Virus record (IMG/VR): IMGVR_UViG_3300017963_000425
Coordinates: 1 to 41,732 of that record
Source of the DNA: a virus
DNA length: 41,732 bases
Strand: one strand, 5' to 3'
Below the pieces are notes generated by a model, which saw only the letters and a list, made by a program, of their open reading frames with translations, had not been told where the DNA came from and ran no database searches. The position numbers and the translations under genes were made by a program. Positions 1 to 7,426 of this stretch are shown piece by piece. Positions within the stretch are counted from its first letter, which is position 1, and every line of letters starts with the position of its first letter.

Positions 1-292
1 CGCCCTGAACTATCTTGCCCCAAGTAGTCGGACTGCCAGCACCATTAGAATTTAATCTTCTGCCACCAGCAAGAATGCTGCCTGTTGCATAGATATTCAA
101 ACCTGTTGCTTGAACATCAGCAATTACTTTGTCTGCCTGAACACTTCCTGCAATAAAAGCGTTTAATCCGCTAAATGCTGCTGCTGAAGTTACACTTCCT
201 GTGAAAAATGCGTTCTGGGTTTGGAGATTAGTGCCACTCCAAGTAATTACTTCTTCTTCGCCTAATCCATCATTTAACCCTGTTCTTGCCAT
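1..292 (-). CDS. Lectin-like virion protein, N-terminal part (cut by window end)
   Basis: The reading frame starts at ATG 292 with a GAGGTG ribosome site just upstream and stays open to base 1 (97 codons visible). The product is rich in Gly, Ser, Ala and Thr and has repeated FxxGSV-type segments, as in trimeric fibre or decoration proteins. Its last visible part (TTWGKIVQG) matches SWGKWVQAG in the complete gene at 32428-32817, just before that protein's lectin-like domain. The gene follows the major capsid gene by 9 bases, so a capsid fibre or decoration role is likely. The remainder is probably the fragment at 41582-41732. The protein class is inferred from the paralogue and position. Confidence 0.7.
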   Translation of the reverse strand, partial: MARTGLNDGLGEEEVITWSGTNLQTQNAFFTGSVTSAAAFSGLNAFIAGSVQADKVIADVQATGLNIYATGSILAGGRRLNSNGAGSPTTWGKIVQG

Positions 293-301
293 TTTTCACC
301 T

Positions 302-1153
302 CTAAGTTGTTATTTTCGCTATTGCTTTCGCACGAAGGTATCTAATCTTTAATCTCTGAGTGATTGCTGCTGCTCGCATATCATAAGCAGGAAGATCCCA
401 GTTCTCAATAGTAACAGGTCTTTTTTCCGCAATGACGTATGCCCAAGCTTTGTCAGTAACGTATGCGTATGCCGATGTCATTCCAGCATTAGAAGATACT
501 TTGATGACATTCATACCATAGATTGTGCCAAGAAAACCGCTCTTTATCATATCTGTATTACCGACTTTATTAGCTTCAACGAAAGTGTCAATATTTCTCA
601 GATCATTAAGGACTTCCATACCTACAAACAAAGTAGTAGGATTATAGTCCTCATCTTCAAGATATTGCATTGCTCGTGTGATGTTAGCGATGGTTATCGC
701 ACCACTACCAGATACTGTGCTGTTAGCGTTGTCAAGTGCATCGGTTATAACAAGAGCATTTTCATTTTCTGCGATTCTTTTACCTGCAATCTTAATATTA
801 TGTTGTAAAAGATTCCATTTCGCATCTTCAAGCATTTCTTTTGTGATTCTAATTGAAACGCCATATTTCTTTGGCTTCATATTGAAACTACTATATTCAG
901 CCTCATCCAATGGTATCTCCGCACCTTCAACTACCTCACGAACATCCATTGTGTTAGGATCCATAGTATCAATATCAACACTTGAACCTGGAATCTGGCC
1001 TGGTCCAAGATAAATCGCAGCCTCGCTTCTTGGTATCAGATTTTTGTCTACTTCTTCAATCAATGTATCGTAGATTTTTCTCGGTATAAGTAATTGACCT
1101 TCTGTTCCCAAGGAGGTGCTCAACAATTCTTGTACATGTTTCATTTCTGTCAT
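302..1153 (-). CDS. Major capsid protein, HK97 fold
   Basis: 283 residues, a usual length for a short HK97-type capsid subunit that uses a separate or fused scaffold. The N-terminal arm is followed by an acidic segment with GSSVDIDTMDPN and a spine-helix segment around residues 95-130 (KKYGVSIRITKEMLEDA, then an amphipathic helix with RIAENEN), the arrangement typical of this family. The C-terminal part has the alternating strands expected of the P and A domains. It lies directly after protease-scaffold and decoration genes, as in most tailed viruses. The start at 1153 is fixed by an AAGGAGG site. Identification rests on family pattern and gene order. Confidence 0.87.
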   Translation of the reverse strand: MTEMKHVQELLSTSLGTEGQLLIPRKIYDTLIEEVDKNLIPRSEAAIYLGPGQIPGSSVDIDTMDPNTMDVREVVEGAEIPLDEAEYSSFNMKPKKYGVSIRITKEMLEDAKWNLLQHNIKIAGKRIAENENALVITDALDNANSTVSGSGAITIANITRAMQYLEDEDYNPTTLFVGMEVLNDLRNIDTFVEANKVGNTDMIKSGFLGTIYGMNVIKVSSNAGMTSAYAYVTDKAWAYVIAEKRPVTIENWDLPAYDMRAAAITQRLKIRYLRAKAIAKITT

Positions 1154-1163
1154 TTTAGCCTCC

Positions 1164-1637
1164 TTATCCGTGTATGTCTATCAAAGCATATCCGCCAGAT
1201 GCACCAGCAGTTACTGCTCTTCCGATATCATAGCCAAGTGCTGCCCAAATGTCTGGAGAACCAGTAGTGTTTCCATTACCGCACCAACTCGACACAGCAT
1301 TATTTCCATCACATACAACTTTTGTACCTGGGATCACGCTACCATTGCATGCCAAAAGATATGCACCTCTTGTCGCAACTGTAACTGTTCCACTAACAGC
1401 AGTTGTATTCAAAGCTATACCATTAAATTGTCCGCCAGAAGCATCTATTGAAAATAGTAAATCTGAAGTTGCAAAAGTATTTGCGCCAGAACCTACCACA
1501 CCAGTAGCACCAGAAGCAAAGACTAATACGCCACCACTAATGATTTCATTTCTTGCGTAACCACCAATGGTTCTCGGATTGCCACCATCAAAGATGCCTA
1601 CCGCACCCAAAGAATTTCCTATTCCTGTTGCTGCCAT
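1164..1637 (-). CDS. Capsid decoration (cement) protein, DUF2190-like
   Basis: 157 residues, Gly/Ala/Thr-rich, with no charged helices or membrane segment. The C-terminal segment GYDIGRAVTAGASGGYALI resembles the ending of DUF2190-type capsid cement proteins, small beta-rich proteins that bind the outside of HK97 capsids. It sits between the protease-scaffold gene and the major capsid gene, the usual place for decoration proteins. Four Cys residues are present, unusual for such a protein, and could form disulphides or bind metal. The start at 1637 has an AGGAGG site about 8 bases upstream. The family call is from memory of the pattern. Confidence 0.65.
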   Translation of the reverse strand: MAATGIGNSLGAVGIFDGGNPRTIGGYARNEIISGGVLVFASGATGVVGSGANTFATSDLLFSIDASGGQFNGIALNTTAVSGTVTVATRGAYLLACNGSVIPGTKVVCDGNNAVSSWCGNGNTTGSPDIWAALGYDIGRAVTAGASGGYALIDIHG

Positions 1638-1643
1638 CTTTAA

Positions 1644-2549
1644 TTACCTCCTAAGCCTCGAAAACTTTTCGTCATTGAAATTCTCAAGATAGATATCGTA
1701 ACCCCTATCTCCTCTTTCAACTCGCAATCCTGTATTGGATGTTTCTTCCGTAGTATCTTCTTTCACAGATCCTACAGTTTTATCCACAACAGGAGCTTTT
1801 TCTTCTTCTTTTTTAACTTCTTCTTCAGGAATCTCCTCTTTCGCTGGTTCTTCCTGTTCTTTCGCCAAACCTTTAACAGTCTCGGTTACTTCTTTAAGAT
1901 GTTCTTTCATAGCTTTAAGCTCTTCAGAAAGTTCTTTCTTAAGTTCTTGCATCTTTGTAATCTCTGTATCAATCTTTTCTTCCACTTTAGGTTCAGTTGT
2001 TTTCTCTTCCATTTTAACTGCTACCTCCTTAGTTTTAATTAATTGTTCTTTACTAATACCTGCCACATTCTCATGTATAGGTTTAGAATCTTGAATTGCT
2101 TGTTGTATTGTGGCACCAGGAACGCCAGGAACTACAACAGTGGATAGTTCACAACAAGTCATATCTTTAGCTATCAGGTAATCTGCGTCTTCGCTTTCCT
2201 TCACCAATTTGCCTACAATCGCGCCAATAGAAACATGCTTCACTCTACCATCCTTGACTTGCTCTGATAGTTTACTATTCTTGATCCAGCCTTCATAAGT
2301 CACAGATTCATCAGTATCATTAAAAACTGCGCTCTCTACCACACCAACAGCATTGTCAACTATCGCTTCGTGATCCTTGATAATAGAAACACCAGTCATA
2401 GTATTAGCGAACCTTCTCAGTTCTTCGCCAGTATACATTATACCGTTCCTGCTCACGCCAGACTTAACAGCCACACCATTAACTCTATGCTTTTCTTCAG
2501 AAAAATCAAACAAACCTTCATTCGTTTGTTTTGTCGCTGGGACCTCCAT
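1644..2549 (-). CDS. Prohead maturation protease fused to scaffold
   Basis: 301 residues. Residues 1-150 look like a herpesvirus-assemblin-type (S78/U35-like) prohead protease: His in IIKDHE (about H60), a Ser in KHVSIGA (about S107) and the ELSTVVVPGVPGA strand near residue 140. Residues 180-260 are a highly charged Glu/Lys coiled coil, the usual internal scaffold, and the C-terminus ends in a basic tail (RLRR) that could contact capsid subunits. Such fusions let the scaffold be cleaved away as the head matures. It overlaps the upstream small gene by 32 bases and is followed by decoration and capsid genes. A GGTGAAGGAAG site precedes ATG 2549. Confidence 0.8.
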   Translation of the reverse strand: MEVPATKQTNEGLFDFSEEKHRVNGVAVKSGVSRNGIMYTGEELRRFANTMTGVSIIKDHEAIVDNAVGVVESAVFNDTDESVTYEGWIKNSKLSEQVKDGRVKHVSIGAIVGKLVKESEDADYLIAKDMTCCELSTVVVPGVPGATIQQAIQDSKPIHENVAGISKEQLIKTKEVAVKMEEKTTEPKVEEKIDTEITKMQELKKELSEELKAMKEHLKEVTETVKGLAKEQEEPAKEEIPEEEVKKEEEKAPVVDKTVGSVKEDTTEETSNTGLRVERGDRGYDIYLENFNDEKFSRLRR

Positions 2550-2790
2550 CTTCCTTCACCTCTTCTTTGAAATCAATATTGCCGTTAAACACAAGTTTAA
2601 CATTTTCAGCGACTATGATATGACCGTCCTCATCACGACGGAGATTTTCTTTGCTGTCCCTCCATTGTTTGAAACAAACAGCGTTTCTTTGTTTTTGGTC
2701 AGGAAATTCTGTCTTCATAGTATCATTACCCATACAACGACCAATGAAATCGTTTTGTTTCTCGCCTTTGTTCGGTTTCGGTATTGGCAT
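2518..2790 (-). CDS. Small Cys-containing protein preceding the prohead protease
   Basis: 90 residues. The N-terminal half carries a motif often found at the start of protease-region proteins in tailed viruses: MPIPKPNKGE, then FIGRCM, then an acidic FPDQKQRNAVCFKQW segment. It is known as a short conserved segment but its role is unclear. The C-terminal half is acidic and overlaps the protease gene by 32 bases. A TTGGAGG ribosome site and an archaeal-type TATA box lie upstream, so this gene probably starts a capsid transcript. Confidence 0.65.
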   Translation of the reverse strand: MPIPKPNKGEKQNDFIGRCMGNDTMKTEFPDQKQRNAVCFKQWRDSKENLRRDEDGHIIVAENVKLVFNGNIDFKEEVKEDGGPSDKTNE

Positions 2791-2824
2791 TTTTTATTTC
2801 CTCCAATTATTTTAATAAGTATAG

Positions 2825-2842
2825 CATATATATAAACTTTTG
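2825..2842 (-). promoter_or_regulatory. Archaeal BRE/TATA promoter for the capsid genes
   Basis: On the minus strand the sequence reads CAAAAGTTTATATATATG, a purine-rich BRE followed by a TATA box. A start about 25 bases downstream (near 2806) would leave a leader of about 16 bases with an AGGAGG site before ATG 2790. The core is repeated almost exactly at 5498-5512. It lies in the 52-base gap after the gene ending at 2843. Confidence 0.65.
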
Positions 2843-3163
2843 TTAGTCCAGTATATACTCTTCGTGACTTCTCGTTCGATATACGCTTTTAGGATTGCCT
2901 CTCTGTGTAAGATCATGCAATGGTTTCTCGCCTTCAATCTGTGCTCTCGTGCCAAATAATTTATTATCTCCGCCCTGTCGCATTACTTCTTGCGGATTCG
3001 TTGTTCCACTACCAGTATAATCTTCCCAATCACCAAGAACTAAAATATCTTCTTGGCTTATAGCAGTAGATGTAGAAAAATCATCACATTGGTGTATATA
3101 GTCACTGGTATGTGGTTGCACCACATAGCGTTTATTACATCTTGGGCAAATCTTAATCGTCAT
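2843..3163 (-). CDS. Small zinc-ribbon virion-region protein
   Basis: 106 residues from ATG 3163. The N-terminus has CPRCNKRYVV and a later HQC, a plausible three-Cys/one-His zinc site, followed by a polar region containing TQRGNPKSVYRTRSHE. I do not recognise the family. The start overlaps the stop of the previous gene (ATGACGATTAA), which suggests translational coupling; a longer in-frame version beginning further upstream would overlap that gene deeply and is less likely. Its position between portal and protease genes suggests a head assembly or accessory role, but nothing in the sequence proves it. Confidence 0.6.
   Translation of the reverse strand: MTIKICPRCNKRYVVQPHTSDYIHQCDDFSTSTAISQEDILVLGDWEDYTGSGTTNPQEVMRQGGDNKLFGTRAQIEGEKPLHDLTQRGNPKSVYRTRSHEEYILD
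2850..2859. repeat. AGTATATACT palindrome, copy 1
   Basis: A perfect 10-bp palindrome about 20 bp upstream of the TATA box at 2825-2842, overlapping the last codons of the gene ending at 2843. Identical copies lie at 13563-13572 and 17478-17487, each next to a predicted promoter. It may be a regulator binding site, but here it is also constrained by coding sequence. Confidence 0.35.
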
Positions 3164-3341
3164 TTTTATAACTTTTAATTTTATCGAAGATCCTGTTCTG
3201 CTCATCTTCAAGAGCTTTCTCATACGCTAAGAAACATTCACGACACACAAGCTTGTTCCCAGCCATAAGAACAAAACCAGATTCTTTCTTACCGCAAACT
3301 GAACAATCCGGTCTTTTCTTATATCCTTGCATTTCTATCAT
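3153..3341 (-). CDS. 62-residue double-CxxC zinc-finger protein
   Basis: The product has CSVC near residue 13 and CREC near residue 33, forming a four-Cys treble-clef or zinc-ribbon finger, then an acidic helix. ATG 3341 shares a base with the preceding stop (TAATG), which is why it was preferred to the TTG six bases upstream. It lies in a string of coupled micro-genes between portal and protease. Function is unknown; nucleic-acid or protein binding is possible. Confidence 0.6.
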   Translation of the reverse strand: MIEMQGYKKRPDCSVCGKKESGFVLMAGNKLVCRECFLAYEKALEDEQNRIFDKIKSYKNDD

Positions 3342-3472
3342 TAACAACTACCTTTCTTTCCGCCTTTCTTACGACCTATCCCAGAGCCACCAGTTCTGCC
3401 TCTGCCTTGTCCTCTTCCATCTCTTGGTCCTGTCGAACCACTTCTCGGCCCACTACCATCACGTCTTGGCAT
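3341..3472 (-). CDS. 43-residue Gly/Arg-rich MPRRDG microprotein
   Basis: A short frame from ATG 3472 to TAA 3341. It begins MPRRDGSGP, like the start of DUF5320-type proteins (MPRGDGTGP) of archaea and bacteria, continues as an Arg/Gly-rich stretch (GRGQGRGRTGG) and ends in a Lys-rich tail and Cys. It has a clear TAGGAGAT ribosome site 9 bases upstream and is coupled to the next gene through TAATG. The composition is typical of a disordered nucleic-acid-binding peptide. It lies just after the portal gene. The family resemblance covers only the N-terminus. Confidence 0.6.
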   Translation of the reverse strand: MPRRDGSGPRSGSTGPRDGRGQGRGRTGGSGIGRKKGGKKGSC

Positions 3473-3485
3473 TTTCGTTTATCTC

Positions 3486-5408
3486 CTATCTGACATTTAT
3501 TAGAGTGCAACGACATCCTGGATGTGTTGCCTCTGGAATGAAATCTTCACTAATCTCATTAATATTGAATATCCTTCCATTCAAAGAAGAACATAACGGA
3601 CATGTTCGTTCACTCATACTCGAAACGAATTGTAGTTGTTCTACTCCTTCTTCCTTAAAATGAACTATTGCGCCTCTATTGCTCAATCTTACAGTCTCCG
3701 TTCTCGCAATTAATGGTGCTCTTGCTTCACTACCTAATCGTAATATAGGATTACCATCCGCATCAGTAACTAACTCTCCACCCTTCATTCTGTATAAATT
3801 TTGTGGCTTAACTTTCTTTTGAATCTCATTAACAATCCAACCTAATGTTTTATTTCTACGGAAACCTTCAATTAAAACTTCCCTTAACTTATTGACTTGT
3901 GTACCAGAAAATTTACCAGCAGATAACTCGGCAGTAGTGAACCCTTGCAGATTCTCGAAGTTGTCCATCATGGTAACACCTAATACTTTCTCCATATAAC
4001 GCTCATAATTAAAATCTACCCACTCACGAACAGACATCAGCATAGATTCTTGCATTGATGGACTTACATATTCATTAGCAACAGGATTAGTTATGTTCCT
4101 GTTAGATCCTGGCACTTTCGGTTGTTCTTGTTCTAATTCTGCCTTCTTTTCCATTTCAGGGTTCTGAGGAAGCTCAACTTTGTATAATCTTGCCAATTCT
4201 TGCTCCATTGCTTGAATAAAAGCAGGAGACAAAACAAAACTATTTTTCAAGGTCTCATTAATCTTTTCTATTCTTTCATTCGCATCACTCTCATCAGGAC
4301 TGCCCCACTCGAACTCTACGTGAACATCACCCATACCATCCGCTTGTAACACTCGCTTGAATATATCGTTCTCAATTACTTTCTCAACTTCTGCTTGTAA
4401 ACTTGCTATGTGACGCATCCAAGTTTCTTTCTGCATCTTTGCAATACCTTGTGGGATCTTGCCCTTGCCTAAGATAACTTCTGGTGTCTGGAATGCATAA
4501 ATCAACATATCTAAATCATAACGATTCACTGCCTCAAACTTATCTCCAACGCTACCAAAGTCAACAGCCTTGATCTCTGTATATGGACCAGTAACCCATT
4601 CGTGCTTATTATTGAGCCATTCTAATTTCTTTCCGAAAGCTTCCATTTCTGATTGTGGTGGTGCGATACCTTTCTCTCTATCTCCCATGATAACGTGATA
4701 CGGAGAATTAGCTTTCCTACTGACAATGGTATGCATATCTTTATCACAACCTATCATATTGTTTATAGTTGTGACCGAAGATTGTATTATGCCAATGCCA
4801 TAAGCATCATTAGAAACACAATTAATCTTTAAGTGTGCAATTTGGTGTGGCTTAAAAGTGGTGACTTTGCTAATATTAAATTGGTTCATCTTACCAAAGT
4901 ATTGGTTATATTCTTCTATCTTGCCTTTATTATCTCGCTTGACATACATATACTTCGCATCCAATGGTTTCAGACCAGCAGGAGCTTCATTCTTCTTTCC
5001 GCCAATCTCAAGATAACCATTCCCTTTGATAAGAGCTTCTTTGATCCAGGTACGCAAAAGCGTATCAAAGTTCATATCCTGCATGAATTGTTCTATTAGG
5101 GTTTTGGCATTAGGATTATCACATTGCACATAAAAACCGCCTCCAACTATGAAGTCGACGTGTTTATCTACAACGCCAGTAACAAGTCCAAACTTTTTGT
5201 AAAGACCTTCCGTAACTGAGAAATCGAAGGGATGCTGTTCGCCGAGTTCCTTCGGAAATTTGATTTCATTCTGCACTATCTCGCCTTTGAACGAAACCGA
5301 ACTATTCTTGTCAAGCAAGTTTCCTTGTTCCGCATAGACATAGAACTGGTTAGAATTAGATTTAGATTCTATCTTTTCTTTTTTTCTGAACAAAGGAAAT
5401 ATGGCCAT
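3486..5408 (-). CDS. Portal protein fused to MuF-type head morphogenesis domain
   Basis: 640 residues. Residues 20-410 are portal-like: an N-terminal basic segment, a YGIGIIQSSVTTINNM helix, the clip/stem region, and the conserved FQTPEVILGKGK segment that positions the crown helices. Residues 450-640 match the phage Mu gpF domain: an IARTETVRLSNRG helix, CPLC at 603-606 and HPGCRC at 629-634, which probably bind zinc. The portal forms the dodecameric DNA gate; MuF domains are found inside the capsid and in some viruses are ejected. Portal-MuF fusions are known. It follows the terminase genes. The ribosome site is weak, so the start is the least certain part. Confidence 0.88.
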   Translation of the reverse strand: MAIFPLFRKKEKIESKSNSNQFYVYAEQGNLLDKNSSVSFKGEIVQNEIKFPKELGEQHPFDFSVTEGLYKKFGLVTGVVDKHVDFIVGGGFYVQCDNPNAKTLIEQFMQDMNFDTLLRTWIKEALIKGNGYLEIGGKKNEAPAGLKPLDAKYMYVKRDNKGKIEEYNQYFGKMNQFNISKVTTFKPHQIAHLKINCVSNDAYGIGIIQSSVTTINNMIGCDKDMHTIVSRKANSPYHVIMGDREKGIAPPQSEMEAFGKKLEWLNNKHEWVTGPYTEIKAVDFGSVGDKFEAVNRYDLDMLIYAFQTPEVILGKGKIPQGIAKMQKETWMRHIASLQAEVEKVIENDIFKRVLQADGMGDVHVEFEWGSPDESDANERIEKINETLKNSFVLSPAFIQAMEQELARLYKVELPQNPEMEKKAELEQEQPKVPGSNRNITNPVANEYVSPSMQESMLMSVREWVDFNYERYMEKVLGVTMMDNFENLQGFTTAELSAGKFSGTQVNKLREVLIEGFRRNKTLGWIVNEIQKKVKPQNLYRMKGGELVTDADGNPILRLGSEARAPLIARTETVRLSNRGAIVHFKEEGVEQLQFVSSMSERTCPLCSSLNGRIFNINEISEDFIPEATHPGCRCTLINVR

Positions 5409-5497
5409 AAACGTGAAAGAGCAGGTGGACGTGGCTTAGACCGTGTCCGCTTCGTGACATTTCTGGCACGCCTGCATTTTTCTTATAAACAATACTT

Positions 5498-5512
5498 CTA
5501 TATAAACTTTTG
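5498..5512 (-). promoter_or_regulatory. Archaeal BRE/TATA promoter upstream of portal
   Basis: The minus strand reads CAAAAGTTTATATAG, matching the promoter at 2828-2842 over 14 bases. It overlaps the last codons of the terminase nuclease gene. A start near 5478 would give a leader of about 70 bases before the portal gene. A weaker box (TGTTTATAAG) lies about 20 bases further on. Confidence 0.6.
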
Positions 5513-6109
5513 CTAATGAACGCCCCAGTAAATTGCTTTTGTAGTTCCTACCTTGAAACCAGAAGCTGCCAATGCAAGTGCGTCAGGAAAATCGTCATGG
5601 CCTTTTTCACTATGATGGATCTTAAGATTGCCATGCTTGGTCTGACCATCCTTACTACCAACAACTTCATATCTTAAGTCTGCTAATTGATAGATAAGTT
5701 TTTGATGGTCAGGGATATGTAGTCCGCCAGGCTTGTTCCTTGCCCTCTTCTCAAGCAAAGCCCTTAGATTAGAATAAATGTCTTGCTTTAACTTAATGGT
5801 GAATGTTTTAGCGTCAACCTTTCCAGCAAGGGCAGAATCTTCCTGCAATACGTCAGCAACGCCTGCTCCGAGCCCTGTTTCATCTATAATAACTTTCTGG
5901 AACTTGAATCTGCTATTCAAGAAACGAATGCGGTTGATTGCGTCTGTAAGAAGCTTATGTCGTGTTTCTTCAATATATACCACATACAAATCATCATCAT
6001 CATAAGGTTGTTCTATGACTATGTAAACCGAACTATCTTCTCCAAGCCGAGCAAGGTCAACACCAAGAACATATCTCGCCTTAGGATGTATCTCACTAAT
6101 CGGTGGCAT
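5513..6109 (-). CDS. Large terminase, nuclease domain (separate ORF)
   Basis: 198 residues from ATG 6109. It is the RNase H-like headful or cos nuclease of a large terminase: GVDLARLGEDSS (first acid near residue 18), VIIDETGLGAGVADVL (second) and HHSEKGHDDFPDALALA (third) give the metal-binding acids. Normally this follows the ATPase domain in one chain. Here it has its own start, an AGAGG site upstream, and a TAATG junction with the 39-codon ORF before it. It is in the same reading frame as the ATPase ORF at 6221-7033, but at least five in-frame stops separate the two. It cuts concatemeric DNA during packaging. Confidence 0.83.
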   Translation of the reverse strand: MPPISEIHPKARYVLGVDLARLGEDSSVYIVIEQPYDDDDLYVVYIEETRHKLLTDAINRIRFLNSRFKFQKVIIDETGLGAGVADVLQEDSALAGKVDAKTFTIKLKQDIYSNLRALLEKRARNKPGGLHIPDHQKLIYQLADLRYEVVGSKDGQTKHGNLKIHHSEKGHDDFPDALALAASGFKVGTTKAIYWGVH

Positions 6110-6228
6110 TATTCGTCCTCTGGAAAACCAAAACAAAACTTTCTTAATGCTTGATCCCTATCTTTCTTTTCCTGGAACTCACCAATCAAAATACCTTCAA
6201 CATTCCGTATCTTATGTGCTTTATACAT
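6109..6228 (-). CDS. 39-residue ORF lying between the two terminase domains
   Basis: A frame from ATG 6228 to TAA 6109. It overlaps the stop of the ATPase gene by 8 bases and shares one base with the nuclease start (TAATG). The product is charged and contains RNVEGILIGEFQEKKDR and a KFCFGFPEDE ending. It has its own GGGAGG site 7 bases upstream, so it looks like a genuine gene rather than debris. I do not recognise it. It could bridge or regulate the two terminase parts. Its frame differs from that of both neighbours. Confidence 0.55.
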   Translation of the reverse strand: MYKAHKIRNVEGILIGEFQEKKDRDQALRKFCFGFPEDE

Positions 6229-7033
6229 AAACTGCCTCCCTCGGTATCATTGGATAATCATCAATACAAGCACTAATTAATTCTTGTGTGAAATAACAAT
6301 CAATGTCTTCAATGAACTCACCGAATATCTCTGTCCGAACATAAACATGATCCTTGCCATAATCATCTACTTCTTTCTGCACTTCTTCTTTGCTAATGTA
6401 AGGATTATCGAATGTTGTAAAGTGAAAGCTTTCGTAACCATCAACACCTTTCCTGCCACGCTGGAAGTCATTATAGAAATTATTTTTTCCCCAAGGAGTA
6501 GAAGTCTGCCATATTGGTGCACCCTTATCAAAGGCCATTGGTCGTATCGCTTGCAATGCAGTCTCTTTCAGGAAACCACTCTCATCCCAGAACATTCTAT
6601 CATATGCCTCGCCACGCAAGGAATCTGGATTATCGCCAGAACCGAACTCTACAGAACAACCATTGATCCATTCAATCCTTGGATGCGGATGTTCAGTAAA
6701 CTTCTTAAGATCATTCATTGCAGGAACTGGTGCATTCCTTAGAATTTCTAATATCTTGTTATATACTATCCTGCTCTGTTTGTATGTTGGTGCTACAACG
6801 AATTGTCGTGGATAGAACTTGAAGGTGGCACCCCTTATTATCTCTCCAGCAATCATGTGTGTCTTCCCAGTTCTTCTGCCACAACATATGACTTTATGCT
6901 TAGAAATAGACTTAAGAATGCCTTGTTGTTTCTTGTGCGGTTCAATGCCAAGATAACCTACTTGGAAAAGGACAGGATCTTTCAACTCTTTCTCGAACTG
7001 TTTCGCATCAATTTTATTTTTCTCAATCGCCAT
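6221..7033 (-). CDS. Large terminase, ATPase domain (separate ORF)
   Basis: 270 residues. Walker A is CGRRTGKT (residues 51-58), Walker B is RMFWDE (residues 146-151) and the coupling motif is TSTPWG (177-182), all typical of the DNA-packaging motor. The protein stops after the ATPase lobe at IPREAVYV, where other large terminases (usually 400-550 residues in one chain) run on into the nuclease domain; the nuclease is encoded next, at 5513-6109. A GTAGAAG context precedes ATG 7033, which overlaps the previous gene's stop. Together with the nuclease it should package DNA through the portal. Confidence 0.85.
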   Translation of the reverse strand: MAIEKNKIDAKQFEKELKDPVLFQVGYLGIEPHKKQQGILKSISKHKVICCGRRTGKTHMIAGEIIRGATFKFYPRQFVVAPTYKQSRIVYNKILEILRNAPVPAMNDLKKFTEHPHPRIEWINGCSVEFGSGDNPDSLRGEAYDRMFWDESGFLKETALQAIRPMAFDKGAPIWQTSTPWGKNNFYNDFQRGRKGVDGYESFHFTTFDNPYISKEEVQKEVDDYGKDHVYVRTEIFGEFIEDIDCYFTQELISACIDDYPMIPREAVYV

Positions 7034-7151
7034 CTTCTACAAATGCTCTTGGTGTTTTATTACAAAAATGTAAAAATCCTTTAATTTCTTTGCCACAGCA
7101 ATCACAACAAGATATAATTTTTCCATCAATTAACTTATTAATTATCGCCAT
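7023..7151 (-). CDS. 42-residue Cys-rich micro-protein
   Basis: Starts at ATG 7151 inside the end of the previous gene and ends inside the start of the terminase ATPase gene. It contains CCDCCGKEI and a later FC, giving a likely zinc-binding cluster. It was preferred to the longer in-frame version because of a GGGGCTGAAG site at the correct distance. Function is unknown. It is one of three consecutive tiny Cys-rich genes. Confidence 0.5.
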   Translation of the reverse strand: MAIINKLIDGKIISCCDCCGKEIKGFLHFCNKTPRAFVEDGD

Positions 7152-7317
7152 CTTCAGCCCCCATCCATTTTTCCTTACAGTTTCTACAAATATATCCTCT
7201 AATATTTCTAGGATTTCCTTTTTCACAAATTGAATAACATAATCTATCTTTACCACAAACACCACAATCTTTCTTAAAATACTTTTTATTATATTTTAAT
7301 TTAAATTCAGTTTCCAT
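7138..7317 (-). CDS. 59-residue zinc-ribbon protein
   Basis: Begins at ATG 7317 after a GGAAGGTGG site. CGVC near residue 18 and CRNC near residue 46 form a classic two-knuckle zinc ribbon, with an additional Cys pair between (CYSIC). It overlaps both neighbours by about a dozen bases. Such small ribbons often resemble HNH or transcription-factor fingers, but no catalytic residues are visible. No function can be assigned. Confidence 0.55.
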   Translation of the reverse strand: METEFKLKYNKKYFKKDCGVCGKDRLCYSICEKGNPRNIRGYICRNCKEKWMGAEDGDN

Positions 7318-7426
7318 TCCGACCACCTTCCTTAAAATTATGTTTGAATACGAAGTCCATATAACATTCAAAACAAATTACCTTTCCAAGCTTAGTCTTC
7401 TTACAAAGTTCACATCTTTCAGCCAT
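7307..7426 (-). CDS. 39-residue zinc-knuckle protein
   Basis: A frame from ATG 7426 to TGA 7307, too short for routine gene finding. It has CELC at residues 5-8 and CFEC at 18-21, a compact zinc knuckle, and a perfect GGAGGCTGAAG leader identical to that of the gene at 7799. Stop and start overlap neighbours on both sides. Probably a genuine small zinc protein; role unknown. Confidence 0.5.
   Translation of the reverse strand: MAERCELCKKTKLGKVICFECYMDFVFKHNFKEGGRNGN

Noticed and set aside
1116-2570. Plus-strand open frames over capsid and protease genes
   Set aside because: Shadow frames; Ser/Thr/Cys-rich translation reflects the antisense of structural genes.
5436-5477. 13-codon leader ORF with a CxxCH haem-like motif before the portal gene
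   Set aside because: It is too short, has no ribosome site and no export signal; CxxCH is probably chance. It could only be a leader peptide.
6109-6228. Intein, intron or sequencing error splitting the terminase
   Set aside because: The insert is only about 110 bases, lacks splice motifs or a homing endonuclease, contains many stops in the original frame, and all three frames have separate ribosome sites and coupled junctions.
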